A DNA stretch of 64,000 bases from Trichoplax adhaerens (Eukaryota > Placozoa > Uniplacotomia > Trichoplacea > Trichoplacidae). Numbering within the stretch: position 1 is the stretch's first letter; each line of letters opens with the position of its first letter. Positions 42,217 to 55,900 of the stretch are shown in pieces. Made by a program: the position numbers and the translations under genes. Under the pieces are notes generated by a model. It did not search any database. It was not told the origin of the DNA and worked only from the letters and a program-made list of their open reading frames with translations. The stretch lies in the NCBI RefSeq assembly GCF_000150275.1, contig NW_002060948.1:3238512-3302511 (forward strand). The letters run 5' to 3'.

Positions 42217-43513
42217 AAATGTATTTTAAAGCAACACTCTTATGAGCTGTAGCTTAGACATGATAGCTACAGTAGTCTATTAATAATATTTATACACTCT
42301 AATGGATAAGAAAGCAAGCCAAGCATGAAATGGACTCGAACATCATAACTTCTGTTTCACAATTCACTGCTTCGTAAATATAGGATTGCGTGATTATGTC
42401 CAACTATTTCCTGATGTAGGGGGTAACTTATCAACTTTGGTCAGTGACATAACTTACAACGGATCTATTCGCAGAAATAGAAATTAATTATGTAAGTATA
42501 TGCATGATTGACAGCGTCTAGTCAAATTAAAAGTTTACGTACTCGTCATAAAAATTGGGTTGATTAAGGACAAACCAGTGAAGAGTTATTGTTTTACTTG
42601 AGTATTTAGATTAAAATGGAAACAGATTGAGCTTTAGTAGACTACTGGCTAGTAAATTTTCTTAATTTTAATAAGTGCCAATGTACAGTAATCATCCACC
42701 AGCCTGGAGATGATGAAAATAATATAAAAATTATTGACGACTTAAATAAATCAAATTTAATACTGAAAATTTGGGAGGATTTTCTAATAATAAATGGATA
42801 ATTAAGCTTCATTTTGCAACTTTTTACATAACTTTATTGAGTATACCTGTCTAATTTAGTTAATCTTAAACTATAGACTTGTCTTACTAATTATTAATAC
42901 AGAAGATGCACTATAATGAATGTAATAGTTTCAATTATTGCATACTATTTTTGTGAAAACCGTACTACATGATAGAGTAACAAGAATATTCATATATTTA
43001 AAGTTATTGATTTCGTCGATTACATTGCTTCATGTATGAAATGATGTTGTACATTTAATGAAGCGATCGCAGGATTTGAATAGAAATAACACTCAAGGAC
43101 TGCTTAAGCGATTCCCAAATTTTATCTACGGTTTCTGATAACCTATACTGATATTTCTTGTATCGTGAATAAAAATTCTAATCTACTACTTGAATGAGAA
43201 ATTGAATTTTCTTTATTATGGTAATACAGGTTGAATACAGTTTTTCTGAGAAATTAGATCATTCATTTATCTACCGTTACGGCATCTAGCAGAAGAAAGA
43301 GTATAAAAAAGAACAAAATTATCGGAGCTAATGGCTTCATCTGACTCTATATCACGAATATTATTTAATTGGTTGATTGATTGATTGATTGGAGCAAAAC
43401 ATTCAAGAATGAAATTTTGATGAGAGCAATACAGATACTTATTACTTTTATTTGTTTTTGTTGACATTTGTTTAACACTTTGAGCATTACTTTAATGACG
43501 ATGTTTATTGACT

Positions 43514-43585
43514 AAAATAAAATTTAAATAAACTGCATGACGTTCAATAATTTACATCGTGCAGTTTATTCAAATTTTTTATTTT
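43514..43585. repeat. Imperfect inverted repeat with 12-bp loop
   Basis: The left arm (43514-43542) runs AAAATAAAATTT...ACTGCATGACG. The right arm (43555-43585), reversed and complemented, reads AAAATAAAAAATTT...ACTGCACGATG. Arms of 28-30 bases differ by a small gap and a few substitutions. This could be a small foldback element or a hairpin transcript. Confidence 0.7.
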
Positions 43586-44920
43586 GGTAATTTATTTCTC
43601 CCAGAATAAACAAATGAAAAACATATACACTGGAGGTAAGTTTTATGTATAATAGATATTAGAATGCTGATTTGGCTAGTCGTATTAATTCTATCTGATG
43701 ACACATATGCTTACAATTAGAGTATACGATATTGAAATTATAATAATCTTGATTATGCCTGATTAAATTTAGATGATAAATCTTCAATAATATTTTTTGA
43801 TAGTGCAATAGCATAAAATTAGATCATTATGTTATTTATGTTTTATAAGTTTAAGAAAATCTATACATGAGATGAAGACCTGTCATTTACTGTTTAGGCT
43901 TATTTTTGGATCTAAAATATAGTATATGCTATGCATAAAAAGTTTATATTGAAACCGTAGATTAATCATAATTGTAAATTCCGTGTTATTGTCATAAGGT
44001 GGATAATATTGTATGGTCCTTTATTGTTAACCTCGTTGACTTTTATTTTCCCTCCTCAAATATCCGACTTATCGTCATAAAGACCCAATGATGAATAAAG
44101 CAGGTTTAATATATGCGTATGTTCTCGTGAGATTTATTCTCAATTAGATACTTTGATCTTTCCATTTTTAACTTCTTATAAAATGCAGTGTCAAGTTAAA
44201 TTAGTATTTCCTCAGGCTTCCTTTTTTTCTTCTCTTCTCCGGATCTAATTGTCAATTGAACTTTTTCTAAATTTAGCTCTTTGTGTAGTGACTGCTGTGT
44301 GAAAATTATTTCAATTAATATCAGTTCCATTGATTTAGCAAGGAAGTATAGGAGCATATAGTCTTATATCTTTGCATCCCATATCAATGTATACGTGTGT
44401 ACACATCTTTATGGAATGAATCCATCCATTTCTCATTTAAAAAATAAATGATAATTTAAAGCCATTTTATGATTTTGACTTACAGCGATATCAAATTGCT
44501 GCTAGAATTTTAATATTTCCTATATTGACAGTGATAATGGTAGTTTCGGAGATTTTAGTTATGCCAGCACATACCTTGTTATCCATTTCGTCTTTATGCG
44601 TCATGAATATTACCGTCATTGCAGTATGAACATTTGACTTTACTAGAATGAACTAATATTGTTTATTATGATATATAAAGTGTAACTGATCAATTTTTAG
44701 CTAGTGGCAAATCGGATGATAAAGTCATTGTATAAATAGAATATTTACTAAGTCGACAGTACAATATTTATTTGTCGAACACATGTAAAAGGATACGTAG
44801 TACTGTAGTTGGGTTGTGCAGATGTTGTTCCATTTGCCTTTTTAGTAATTAATTAGGTAGATTTAAGATTCAAAAATAAATGTTGATAGAGATTATACAC
44901 TGTATAATATACAGTATACA

Positions 44921-44942
44921 TTATATATATATATATATATTA
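44921..44942. repeat. TA dinucleotide run
   Basis: Uninterrupted alternating TA of about 20 bases, next to TATACAGTATACA-type palindromes. Confidence 0.9.
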
Positions 44943-45874
44943 GCTACAATGTATTCATTGCAGCATACCGGTAATTCTTCTTGTTTGTTACAGATACATA
45001 ATTTACTATCGTACTTCTTGGCATGTAGGAGTGATTTACCTAATTATTTCCTTACTCGAAATTTGATACCATAAACAAGGCAAAGGGTGACGCAATTTTT
45101 ACTATTTGTAAATGTTGAATAAAAGATATACTCACGAATTTTTGCCGTTAAAATAAAAAGAATAACTCTAGTTACAGTACAATAACGTAAAATCGAGCAA
45201 CAGAATAAAATTTCACGCGGAGATTGCGGAAACAAAGTATTTTGAGTTATTTACACGAGATGCCATATAGTAGTCAGTTTAGCTCTGGCATATACAGGAT
45301 GTATATACGCGTATTTCTTCATTTTGTGTGCGGGAAAGAGAGCTAGGTTGGATGGAAGGGAGATTTATTTGCCGGAGGAGGAAGAAAGTACAAATTTTTT
45401 CTTGAGAAGTCCCTAATATTTGCTATGTCGGTCAGTTTGGACTCTGCCTTGTCACTATCCTAGTGATGTCTAGCCTTGACTATAACATATCATTATTATC
45501 ATTCATTGCAAATGGGAATGGCGTACGTATAATTGTATACGTATAAAGGAATTTCCAGTAGACAATAACACTGTGTACCAAACTATTTCGGAAGTCCCTA
45601 CGTACAGTATATATATATGTCACCGTTTTTCAATCAATAAAGAGAAAATACTGCCAACAGTTTCTACAGAAACTGGAACAAGAATAAATCTACCTGCTAG
45701 ACTTTTGACCAATACCATATGGTTAAACTAAGATTAGTAAGCCAGTTGGTCGTTTTCATTCGTATAGTATTGTATTCCATATTGCCCTTACCTCGATACG
45801 CGTATATAATTAGATAACATAGTACGTCCATTTGCACTTGTGCACTTAAATGTCCAGTATGTACATACTATAGA

Positions 45875-45921
45875 GCCGATAGAGGTAAGGAAAAAAAGCT
45901 TTTTTTTCTTACCTCTATGGC
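45875..45921. repeat. Near-perfect 40-bp palindrome centred on AAGCTT
   Basis: ATAGAGGTAAGGAAAAAAAG (45879-45898) is followed directly by its reverse complement with one mismatch (45899-45918). GCC (45875-45877) and GGC (45919-45921) extend the stem across a one-base bulge. There is no spacer. It would extrude as a hairpin or cruciform. Confidence 0.9.
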
Positions 45922-46059
45922 ACATACTCATTTCTTTCATTTTTATAGATAAAGTTGGATGAAATTGGATCTACAAGAGTCTATGACAATGAGTTGAGTG
46001 CAAAACGACTGAGCTAAAAGAAAAGACCACAGCGTTCAGTCAAATCATGGCGTACAACA

Positions 46060-46187
46060 GGCCCAGCCATATTGATGTTGATATCTTCAATATTCAGCGT
46101 AAGCCACTTCAACAACGCCATACTTTTATTTAAGTGGAAATAGCCCCTTCCATTTTATGAAGATATCGACATCAACATGGCTGGGCC
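46060..46187. repeat. 30-bp inverted repeat with 68-bp spacer
   Basis: GGCCCAGCCATATTGATGTT...TCTTCA at 46060-46089 is mirrored at 46158-46187 (TGAAGATATCGACATCAACA...GGGCC) with two mismatches, both of which would be tolerated as G.U in RNA. The spacer contains a second nested pair, CCACTT and AAGTGG, so the whole can fold as one long stem. It lies about 590 bases upstream of the CLYBL start codon. Confidence 0.85.
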
Positions 46188-46261
46188 TTAGTCATGGACT
46201 ACTGAAGACCATGGCCATAGTGAAAATTAGAGACCCTGTATGAGGGTTTCTAGTGAACATT

Positions 46262-46552
46262 ATACTGTATACAGTGGTACAAGGGCCGAAGTAGTACTGT
46301 AGTGTCAATCAGTGTACTGCACCAGTGCACCGTACCAGTGGTGAGAAAAATAGATGTCATCCCAGAAATGCAAAGGAGAGTGTTAGAACTGAAGGGTTGA
46401 AAGTGGAGTTTATTATGAAACTCCTGTGGCGAAATCTGCGTATTGTCATGCTAGCGCACACTACAGTACAGTCTCTAACCCAATAAAATCATGTCGTGGG
46501 TGACATCGCTTTCGTACCTGAGTGATACAGTACTGTACTGTATACAGTAAGC
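46262..46552. repeat. GTAC-palindrome clusters upstream of CLYBL
   Basis: Two short blocks, about 46262-46335 (ATACTGTATACAGTGGTAC; GTACTGTAGTG; GTACTGCACCAGTGCACC) and 46528-46552 (ACAGTACTGTACTGTATACA). The second ends about 220 bases before the CLYBL start codon. Confidence 0.75.
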
Positions 46553-46772
46553 TTCTCGGATCGGCCTGTACTGCATATTAATTAAATAAATAAATTAAAT
46601 AATTATAGATATTAATTATTAACCAACAACTAGCACAGTAGATTGCAAAGCAACACCTGCCAGCTATAAATAACGATCTACCAACGTTTTACTTGAGGTA
46701 TAGCAGCAGGTAAAGCAGGAAATTCTGATATCAGCAAGATAGTCTGTGCAAAAAAGAGTCGAAAGAACAAAA

Positions 46773-49700
46773 ATGAACGGTATAGCCAAATTTTCATCCA
46801 TCAATTTCATGCCTGGACGTGGCCTACAGGTCGCATGTTGGCGTGGATTTCATTGTAGTCATACGATGAAATATCATCAACGAGCTGCAGCTACTCCAAG
46901 GCGTGCTATTATGTATGTTCCTGGATATGATGATCGTAAAGCGAATAAAGCTGCAACTTTAACCATTGATTCGATCGTTTTGGATTGTGAAGATGGAGTT
47001 GCTATCAACAAAAAGGTTGGTGTCAACTACTGTATTAATTGAATATACACAAGCATTGGCATCTCCTCCTTGAAACTGAATACAGAGAGAAATAGTCAAT
47101 GATCAATTGATTTATGATTTCTGCTAATTTTCCACCTCTGCCACGTACATGTTTACTAAAGTTTTTCATATTATCCTGTAAAAATAAAATAGGATATGTG
47201 AAACTTTTGAATAGAACCTGCCTTGCAGTCTTTACGAAATAAATTGCTACAAGGCGTAAATTAGCTACAGACTACTTACTGGCGTTCATTTAATCCTACA
47301 AGAAACATTTATGCTATAACAATGCCAGGCATGCCTAGTATGTTAACAGTACGCGTATTTTACTTAGATTAATTCTATCTAATAGCAAAGTATACAATCT
47401 AATATCTTACGAAGTAATACAGTATACGGTAGATTAGTAATGAAATATTAATGCTAGCTGTCGTGGAGACCTTAAGTACCTCCAATCTGCTGATGATGAT
47501 ACCACCAGTTGCGGTTAGGAATGGTACAAACTATATGATCTGTATTATTTTTTACAAATTGTAGAACAGTGTTTACTTTTACGTCGTTTCTATTTTGAGA
47601 TTGCAATTGCTACCTAACTATAGTGCTAGATGAATTTATATGGAGGAGAAGGAAGTAAACCATCTTATTGTTATGCAGTACACTTTTTCGATATAGTTGT
47701 AACGTTTCTGTAATGTAGAATGCAATATAGTTGCTACAGTGTTACTCATTTACCAGTAGTTAGATACAACGTTGGGTATCATTTTTACATGGAATAGCAT
47801 TTGCTATAGCATCTGAGATAATGTTGTCGATGTTATGAAATATGAGAGGTCTGAAATAAGATAGTATGAGTGCAGCCTTATTATATCTCATTATTATAGG
47901 GTACTGTCTGATTCGCTTTAGTATCGGTTAGAATACATGAGAATGTCTTATCTCACTCTTACAAATGTTGGTAAACTTATGCATGTACGTCTAGGAAGAA
48001 GCACGAGTTAATATACCAAAATTACTGGCACGTACTGATTTCGGATCAAAAGATCGGTTTATTAGGGTCAATTCCAGAGATACTGGACTAACTGAAGATG
48101 ATGTCTCTTCTATATTGGCGTCAAATAATTTACCTGATGGATTACTTTTACCTAAAGTTAATTCGGTGGATGATATCAATTGGGTTCGTGAATAAGTGTT
48201 GAGAATATAGCGTCGGCTTGCATATAACAAGGAACTGATTCCTTTTAATCATCCATATTTCTTAGCTTCATATTCCATTACGGAGATTTGTCGAAGCTAT
48301 TAATAGTACACTAATGTAAAGACATGCTTGGTGTAGCTATCACTGATACTCTGGTGTTGTTTTAGTTTTGTGATTTAGCTGCCAGAAATGGAAATCTTAA
48401 AAGTCTGAATAGACCTATGATTTTAGGTGTAATGGTAGAGACGGCGATAGCAATGCTAAATTTGAAAGAGATTACCTCTTTCAAGAGTAATACATTTGAT
48501 CTACAATGTTTAATTTTTGGAGCTGATGACTTCTTGGCTGAAATTGGTGAGAGATATTTACATTGCATTTTATCTTGTATTTCATGGATGTAAATTTTTT
48601 TTAATTCGTACCTACAAAGTTTATTGCGAGAATGTTGTACTGTAAGTGTTAATCGGAAGTATAATTATCTCGTTATCTAATCTATGATGGTACACATCAT
48701 GCATGATAGGCGCTTCAAAGACAGAAAACGCTATGGAATTAATGTACGCTAGACAGCATGTAATTTTACACGCTAAGGCATTTGGACTTCAAGCTATTGA
48801 TATGGTTTATAATAATTACAAAGGTAATGTCATTATTACAATAAGATTGCCACGTTTATTATGATTTTTATGCGGTAAAGTAATCATTATATGTAATTGT
48901 TTAATCTTCTTCTTATTTACTTCATCTATGTAGTAAAAACTAATTCCAGTGATTTGATTTTAAATGATGTTAATTACTAGACCTGATAGGTTTACAACGA
49001 CAAGCTATAGAAGGTGCCAAAATGGGATTTACAGGTAGGCCATTGCAATGACGTATTTTAATCTGAAAATTGTTCGGTACCTATGGTGAGATCAATACGT
49101 GATGATTTTCTAAGAACACTATGATAAATTGCTAAATACGATATCTTAGATACCAGTTAGCAAACAAGGCTTTTTTAAATTATTACAAATGCAAGTATAG
49201 ATAAGTGTTAAAGAAATATCCTTTAGGTAATTAATAAGTTTTGTACGGTACAATACTACTGTATAGCTGAGGTATCCAGACTGCAAATATTACAAAAAAT
49301 TTTTTTATATTTGATTATCGAAATAATGTCGATAATTATAATAACCTATTCTAACCGTTTGCACTTGATATACTTTCTCTAATAATAAAAGCTAGTACTG
49401 TACAAATCCACCTTTAAAATGAATATAAGCCGTATAGTATAGCACTAGGTGACTTCTGTTAGTAACTTATGAAGATTATTATCGACTTAAATTGTACGCT
49501 TCTCTACTTAATGACATTGTTAACTTGTGAATATTATACAATGATGATGCGAATATTCAGGGAAGCAGGTAATTCATCCTGGTCAAATTGACATTGTACA
49601 AGAATCTTTTTCGCCTTCCAAAGAGCAAATTGAATGGGCTAAAGCACTCTCCATAGCATTTGAAGATCATCAACAGCAAGGAAAAGTAAGTAACTGCTAA

Positions 49701-50697
49701 AATAGTTGAGCAAGCCCGGATAATACCGTAGCAGATCGATTAATTTCGGAAATTTTGAATACTACATCACGAAATATCATGTTTGGGCTCTTATCCTAGT
49801 CATGAAGTATCGTATCTGAAAACTTGCTCATTACTATTCTGTGATAATAGGAGTAAACTGTGCATGCCAAAAGTATAATACAATAATTCTAATGCTGTAA
49901 AAATGGCCTTTAGTAATGATAAAACAGTATGAAGAAATGCTGATAATGTACAGTGACATTCAAATTCTCGTCATATATCAACCATGTGATGTTGCAGCAT
50001 ATTTAGTAAAATAGATAGCAACAATATTTTGATATTGATTGCATTAGAGTTATTTAACCCAGATTTGTAAAATGCTGTATTCAATCCAATAATCGTATAC
50101 CTCCGGGTGATAATCATGGGCAACAGTTTATCATCGTAATAACAGCTACATTTTCGAATACATCTACTTGATAACGCTGTGTTGATTCTCAACTTGACAG
50201 TGATTTTGTTAGCCCGATTTCCAGTCAGAAGACGATTGTTAAATTTAAAAATAGGCTATGTGACAGCTACTGTATAAATCTTTCTTTATACTTTAAAGGA
50301 ACTATGAAAGTACTGTGCAATTGTGCAAGGAGATTTTATCGCATTAAAATGAAAAATTAGTGTAGACTGTGTGAAATCAGATTTGTTACTGTGGCCTATC
50401 ATATGTGTGCGCTTTAAAATATGATAATTTTACGTAAAATATATTCCTACGTATTCTTTAAAGTCCCAAAGAACACTTAGACTGAAATACGGCAAATTTG
50501 TGTGATTATGGCATCACACATTTAATTTGATTCATTGAGTGATGTACTATTTTCTAATTGCGATATTGTTTCGAAATCTTTATTTATAGGGTGCATTCAT
50601 TTTTCGCGGCCAAATGATCGATAAACCATTGTTATTGCAGGCAAACAATATTTTAAGTTTGATTAATAATGTTAATGGTAGTCATACATCGTCTTAG
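46773..50697 (+). CDS. CLYBL: Citramalyl-CoA lyase, mitochondrial (CLYBL)
   Basis: Citrate-lyase-beta family (TIM barrel, Mg-dependent). It cleaves citramalyl-CoA to acetyl-CoA and pyruvate in mitochondrial C5-dicarboxylate (itaconate) breakdown. Exons: 46773-47015, 47995-48183, 48366-48546, 48710-48823, 48981-49034, 49561-49685, 50590-50697, giving 337 residues; human CLYBL is about 340. The N-terminus is basic and Ser/Arg-rich, fitting a mitochondrial presequence. Motifs: RRAIMYVPGYDDRKANKA, SIVLDCEDGVA, RVNSRDTGL (CoA/substrate arginine), ILGVMVETA (metal-binding Glu), CLIFGADDFLAEIG (metal-binding Asp) and MGFTGKQVIHPGQI. It ends HQQQGKGAFIFRGQMIDKPLL plus a short tail. The first ATG of the frame was chosen; a GTG nine codons upstream is not a eukaryotic start. 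Confidence 0.95.
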
Positions 50698-52959
50698 GAT
50701 TCTAGTAAATGATCAATGTGTAATAATTGCAATTGTTCCTAACCAGTTTATTTTTACGCCATTAATTAATTGTTCAACAAAAAATATGGTTAAGCTACTT
50801 GGGTTGTCATTTTACTATATTTGGACAAGTGATTCATTACATTAGATTGTTCTTTATCGTTTATTGTATTTGTAAATGTAGCGATATTAATATTTATGCC
50901 ATGACATGAATTCTTCTATTCAATTACTGTTTGACGTTAATCTTTTTGATTTTATCCTTTAAGTTTGGGAAAGAGTTTTAATGTCAATTGTTTAAATGAA
51001 AATTAGATTAGGAGCACCCAATTTTAATTCTCGGTAGCGTTTATTTACTTTATCACAATATGCTTCATCTATTAATTTATAGTAGGTGACAATAACGCTA
51101 TCGACTTTTAATTATGTTTTACTATTTTAATGCGGCGGAAGATCTATAAATTGTTCTGTAGTTGTACGTGGTAGTGTACTACGCACAGTCTAACTAACTG
51201 TATGTAATGGGAGATACATCGTTATATACGACTAATAGTGTAGCATGAAAGCTTTATCTGTAATCGATTAAAAAATGATAAATATCGGAAAGACTCAAAT
51301 AATGACTGCTATTATGATTTTACCGACCATCAACTTTGTACATTATGTAGTAGATAAATAGTAATAGATATTTACTTTACCTACTGAAGCAATGATTTAC
51401 GTGTAGTAACTCATGCTATAGGTAAATTGATGGATCGTATATCTGCTATTGTATGTCAATGACTATCCTTTAAAAATGACCAAATAAAAGCTATTTATTA
51501 GCTGCAATAGACTATGTAGCTCCTGTAGGTCACGTTGTTTGACTTTGAATATCAATGGAATAAGATATTTGACTATTGCATGCTGATGTTGATAGCAAAA
51601 TGACATATATTATAGTATTTACTGGATTTGTTAACATGATCCCTATTTGTCAGTATTCAAGCGAACTATATCACTAGGTGCATATGGCATCAAGTTTACT
51701 TAGTTGATACATCGGAAAATTCTTTTATTGTAATGCAAACTAATCGTAATCCTATATTTACTATTGATAGTGGACGAGATATTTTCATTCAATCTTAAAA
51801 TCTATTTTTGCGTACGCATATTTTATTTGATTGTAAACATCCTCGAACCGTGCTTCAACTTTGTACGAAAAGCTGTGTCTTAAATTTACAAATTGTTCCT
51901 TGCCGTAATCACACAAACTAACCTAATAGCTATTGTTAGTAAAGCTTAAATTTAATATTGTAAATCATGAAGGACTGCCTTGCTTGTTACTAATGAAAAA
52001 GTTTGAATATGAAATTTACTGGGCATAATGGCAAGTACTGTATGTAGTAGATAAATGAGCAACTACAGTTTTGTGACTGCACTATGCTCGACTATATTAA
52101 GAAGCGTATTTCATTCTATCAAGGCATATAGGCCATAGAAGTCAAGATATTACAATCCTACTAGGACATAATTAACTACATACATGATTGATTGCTAGCA
52201 CTTGCTACATTCTCGTAACATTCATCAATCATGACCGCAATAGGTCATTGTGGTAGGAACTATAGAAATCTAAATTCCATAGTGTGGCTTAATTTTGATA
52301 CCTCTCACATAAAGATACTCGTGTACTGGATTTAAATAGGCAACAGTACTAAGTTATATTTCTATAGTGCCATATAGTGATTAGTGACATGCCGTAACAT
52401 ATGGTAGTAAAGGAGAAGATTTTGACCGTAATGGATTGCAGACTGTCAACAACCAATCAATTGAATGCTGGCATGCAAATGGCATATGCTATCTTACTAT
52501 AAGTATTTATTTTTACTTAAATAAGTACCCGAATTGTAACCTAATATCGGTCACATTTCTACTTGGCAGGTGAGTTCAACATTGATCGATTTTTACTTTG
52601 TAAAATGCTAATGACTAGACCACAGAAATGCAATAGATAGAAATATGTTTCTCCATTAGTATAGCATTTTAGAGAATCCAAGCTTTAACTTGACTAAATA
52701 TTAAATAGCGTAATCACAAAAATAATCTTACTAATAAATTGATAACTGATCAACTAGCACTAACGTAATTAGAGTATTATCGATTGAATGAAAAATTAAG
52801 AGTAACTCATGTACTGAATTCTATTTTTTTTTCATAGAATAAGCAGAGGTGAGGAAATCCAAGGATTGTCCACCTGTTGCGAATCTAATAATTATCTTCT
52901 AATAAGAAGTATCTTCGATAGATCATTTTACTAAAAGATCTTTCTTTGCCGCAAGTAGA
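50698..52959. other. Intergenic region between CLYBL and transporter B
   Basis: Mostly featureless AT-rich sequence. One stretch (51640-51921) is open apart from a single stop and is listed separately. The last 100 bases before 52960 are likely the 5' leader of transporter B, possibly beginning after an acceptor-like TTTTTTTTCATAG near 52839. Confidence 0.45.
51640..51921 (+). pseudogene. Coding-like frame broken by one stop, unknown
   Basis: From 51640 one frame stays open for 52 codons, meets TAA (51796-51798) and continues in the same frame for 40 more codons to a second TAA. The first part reads like protein (WHQVYLVDTSENSFIVMQT; IFTIDSGRDIFIQS). The second is cysteine-rich (HILFDCKHPRTVLQLCTKSC). 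An acceptor-like CACTAG precedes 51677. I recognise no family. It may be a decayed gene, an unrecognised exon or chance. Confidence 0.2.
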
Positions 52960-55900
52960 ATGGCCGAACAACCAGTAAAGGAAAAAGTAAGATGCCCAGA
53001 ATGCAGCTGGGCGTTTTACCGTAATGCTTTCACTCGATTGAAACCTGTACCCAATCCTGAAGGCAAATCAGAACTTAAGCAATCTCTTACTACCGCTGAT
53101 TTAATTTCACTTGGTGTTGGAAGTGTGTTGGGAACTGGTGTATTTGTCGTAGCAGCTGGTGTGGCTAAAAATACTGCAGGACCTGCAGTTACAATTTCTT
53201 TTGCTATTGCTGCCTTTGCATCTATCCTTTCCGGTCTCTGTTATGCAGAATTTGGTGCTCGTGTGCCTAAAACAACAGGTCAGTAAGTAATAGAATTAAA
53301 TATTACCTTGCTTGTGTTATTTTGGACAAATATTTTACTACTATTTGACTTCCACGAAAAATGTAGTTCTACTCGTAGTCGGTAGATTAGTCAGGTCAGA
53401 TGGTATATCTAATTTTCGAAATTTTCGATCAAAATTTCATTACTTGGTCCCAAAACTGACTATATTACGCCCACGGCACTTGCCTTTAAATTCCTCGTGG
53501 AATGTTGAACGCGATGCACCTTATTGTTCAAAGATTTATGGAATAGCCATAATGAAAATGAGTTAAAACCAGTTTACCATCTGATAATAGTCCGCTGATA
53601 GTTTTCATGTTATAATATCATACCTTAATTTTTGATTTTCGTAGCAGGATAGGCATATTTAGTTTGAATGAAATAATTCACAAGTTCAATTCTAAATATT
53701 TGTAGGTCTAGCTTATCCACTATTTCATTTATAAATTAATCTATAATGTCGCCAATTTTATGAATTAGTTTATATAGACACATGCAATCTTATACGCTTT
53801 TAAATGATTATTTAAAGGTGTGATTGAATTAATTGATACCAAAAAGATAGCTACATTCCGTAAAATAATTTAATATTTTTGCGGCTACATCCAAATGTAT
53901 GAGGCCCATGCGGTTTATAAAATTTGACTAGCGTGCGCTTATTTGGCTATATTTTATCTAATACAATAGATGACAGATGTGGCGTGGCATAGCATAGTGT
54001 TATCAATATATTACAGTATTTTGTGTGGACAGATATACTGTATATAGGAACTATTAGGAAGTAATTTAGCTTTGAGTTTAGTGATAGTAAAGGGAAATTT
54101 CTAATTTAAAAAATAGTATTGTACAACATTTTACATCTTATAGGAAAAAGTGCCATACTTTCAGCTTATTTATTAGCATTTTGTATCAACATACGTGATA
54201 ATTATGAAAGTGATCGATGTCATATTGTATACGATTCTCAATCACCAGATGTAGCATAGTACCAGAAGTAGGTAATGTCATATGGTGGATTAGAACACGA
54301 GTTCCTATCCAGCCATATTGCTACTAATGTATTCAGTCTCTACGGAGCGGACCCTTACGAACAGACGGTTTAAACTCCCATATACAGTATAAGTTAATAT
54401 CAGACTTGACAAGTTGGCTAGGGTATAAGAATTTATTAACTACGACGTATACTGAATGAAACGCATTAGATTTGGAATTAAATAATTCTACTTTGTCTAG
54501 ATTTCTCCTAGAATACAGTAAAGCCAAGCTACAGCTTATAGATTGTATATACATAAAACTATAAGTGTAGAATTGTTTACTTCATATAACTTGTAAAGAG
54601 TCCATAAATTCTATTTATATACTAATACATCGATTTTTAATTATCGTTATTTTACAATTGCGCATAAATTTATTCCTAATTTAAAATTTCTCGCATACAA
54701 AATTTAATTCTTTGTTTAAATACTTCTGTGTTGCAAAGATGTGCCAATTTTCGCAATTTTAACTTTTTGCATAAAGCATAGCGTAACACACTCTCATTGC
54801 TCCTACGATAGCATCATGATACCGCCATTTACTTAACTAGCCGTACATTTTTTCTCTCTCTCTATTTGTATGTCAGGTTCTTCCTATGTATACAGTTACG
54901 TTACAGTTGGTGAGGCTGTTGCTTTCACCATTGGTTGGAATCTGATCTTGGAATATGTCATTGGGACCGCCGCTTGTTCTCGTGCTTTAAGTTCTTACAT
55001 TGATACATTGTTTCACAATGCTATACGTATGTTCTTTTTGCGCTATGTGGGCGAGATGGACGCACCCGGTCTGGCTAAATATCCAGATTTTATTGCTTTA
55101 CTGATCACCATCTTCTTTAGCGGTGTCATCTCTTGTGGTGTTAGCCAATCTGCCCTTTTGAATAACATTTTGAACTCGTGTACCTTGTTGACTGTTGTCT
55201 TCAGTTTGGGTGTTGGTGCTTTCTATTTTGAACCGCAATTGTGGACCGGTGAAAAAGCCTTCTTCCCTTACGGTACTCATGGTGTAACTACAGGTGCAGC
55301 AAGTTGTTTCTATGCCTATATCGGTTTCGATATTATTGCTACTACCGGTGAGGAAGCTAAAAATCCAAGGAAATCCATTCCCATTGCCATTGTTACCTCT
55401 TTAATCATCCTCTTCTTGTGCTACTTCACTGTTTCCATGGTCATGACCTTGATGGTTCCATACTATGATTTATCCAAAGCAGCTTCCTTGCAACAGGTAT
55501 TTGTTGATCGTGGTGTACCAGGTGTTAAATATTTCATCATCATTGGTGCCATCGCTGGTCTAACTGCTAGCTTGATGGGTTCCCTTTTCCCAATGCCACG
55601 TATCATCTACGCTATGGCTATAGATTGTCTTATCTTTAAGGTATTTGCTAAAGTCTACAAGCGTACCCAAATGCCTGTTCTTGCTACCATGAGTGCAGGC
55701 TTCCTAACTGGTATCTTAGCTTGTATATTTACTGAAGAGGATTTAATTCAAATGATGTCTATTGGTACCTTGTTGGCTTATACTTTAGTATCTACTTCCG
55801 TTCTCATCTTACGTTATCAACCACAAACTGAATATGAAATGCAATATGCGGATGAATATAAGTCAGCACGTAGCGAGGAAGTTGCACAAGCTAAGGAAGA

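Larger units (their letters stand above)
41938..46059. other. Intergenic region with foldbacks, no gene
   Basis: No coding frame with family signatures or splice logic. It contains simple repeats (TTGA around 43371-43392; TA run 44921-44942) and the inverted structures listed separately. Confidence 0.5.

Noticed and set aside
53312-53566. 84-codon frame in intron 1 of transporter B
   Set aside because: The exon joins cleanly from 53278 to 54877 without it, and it lacks transporter motifs.
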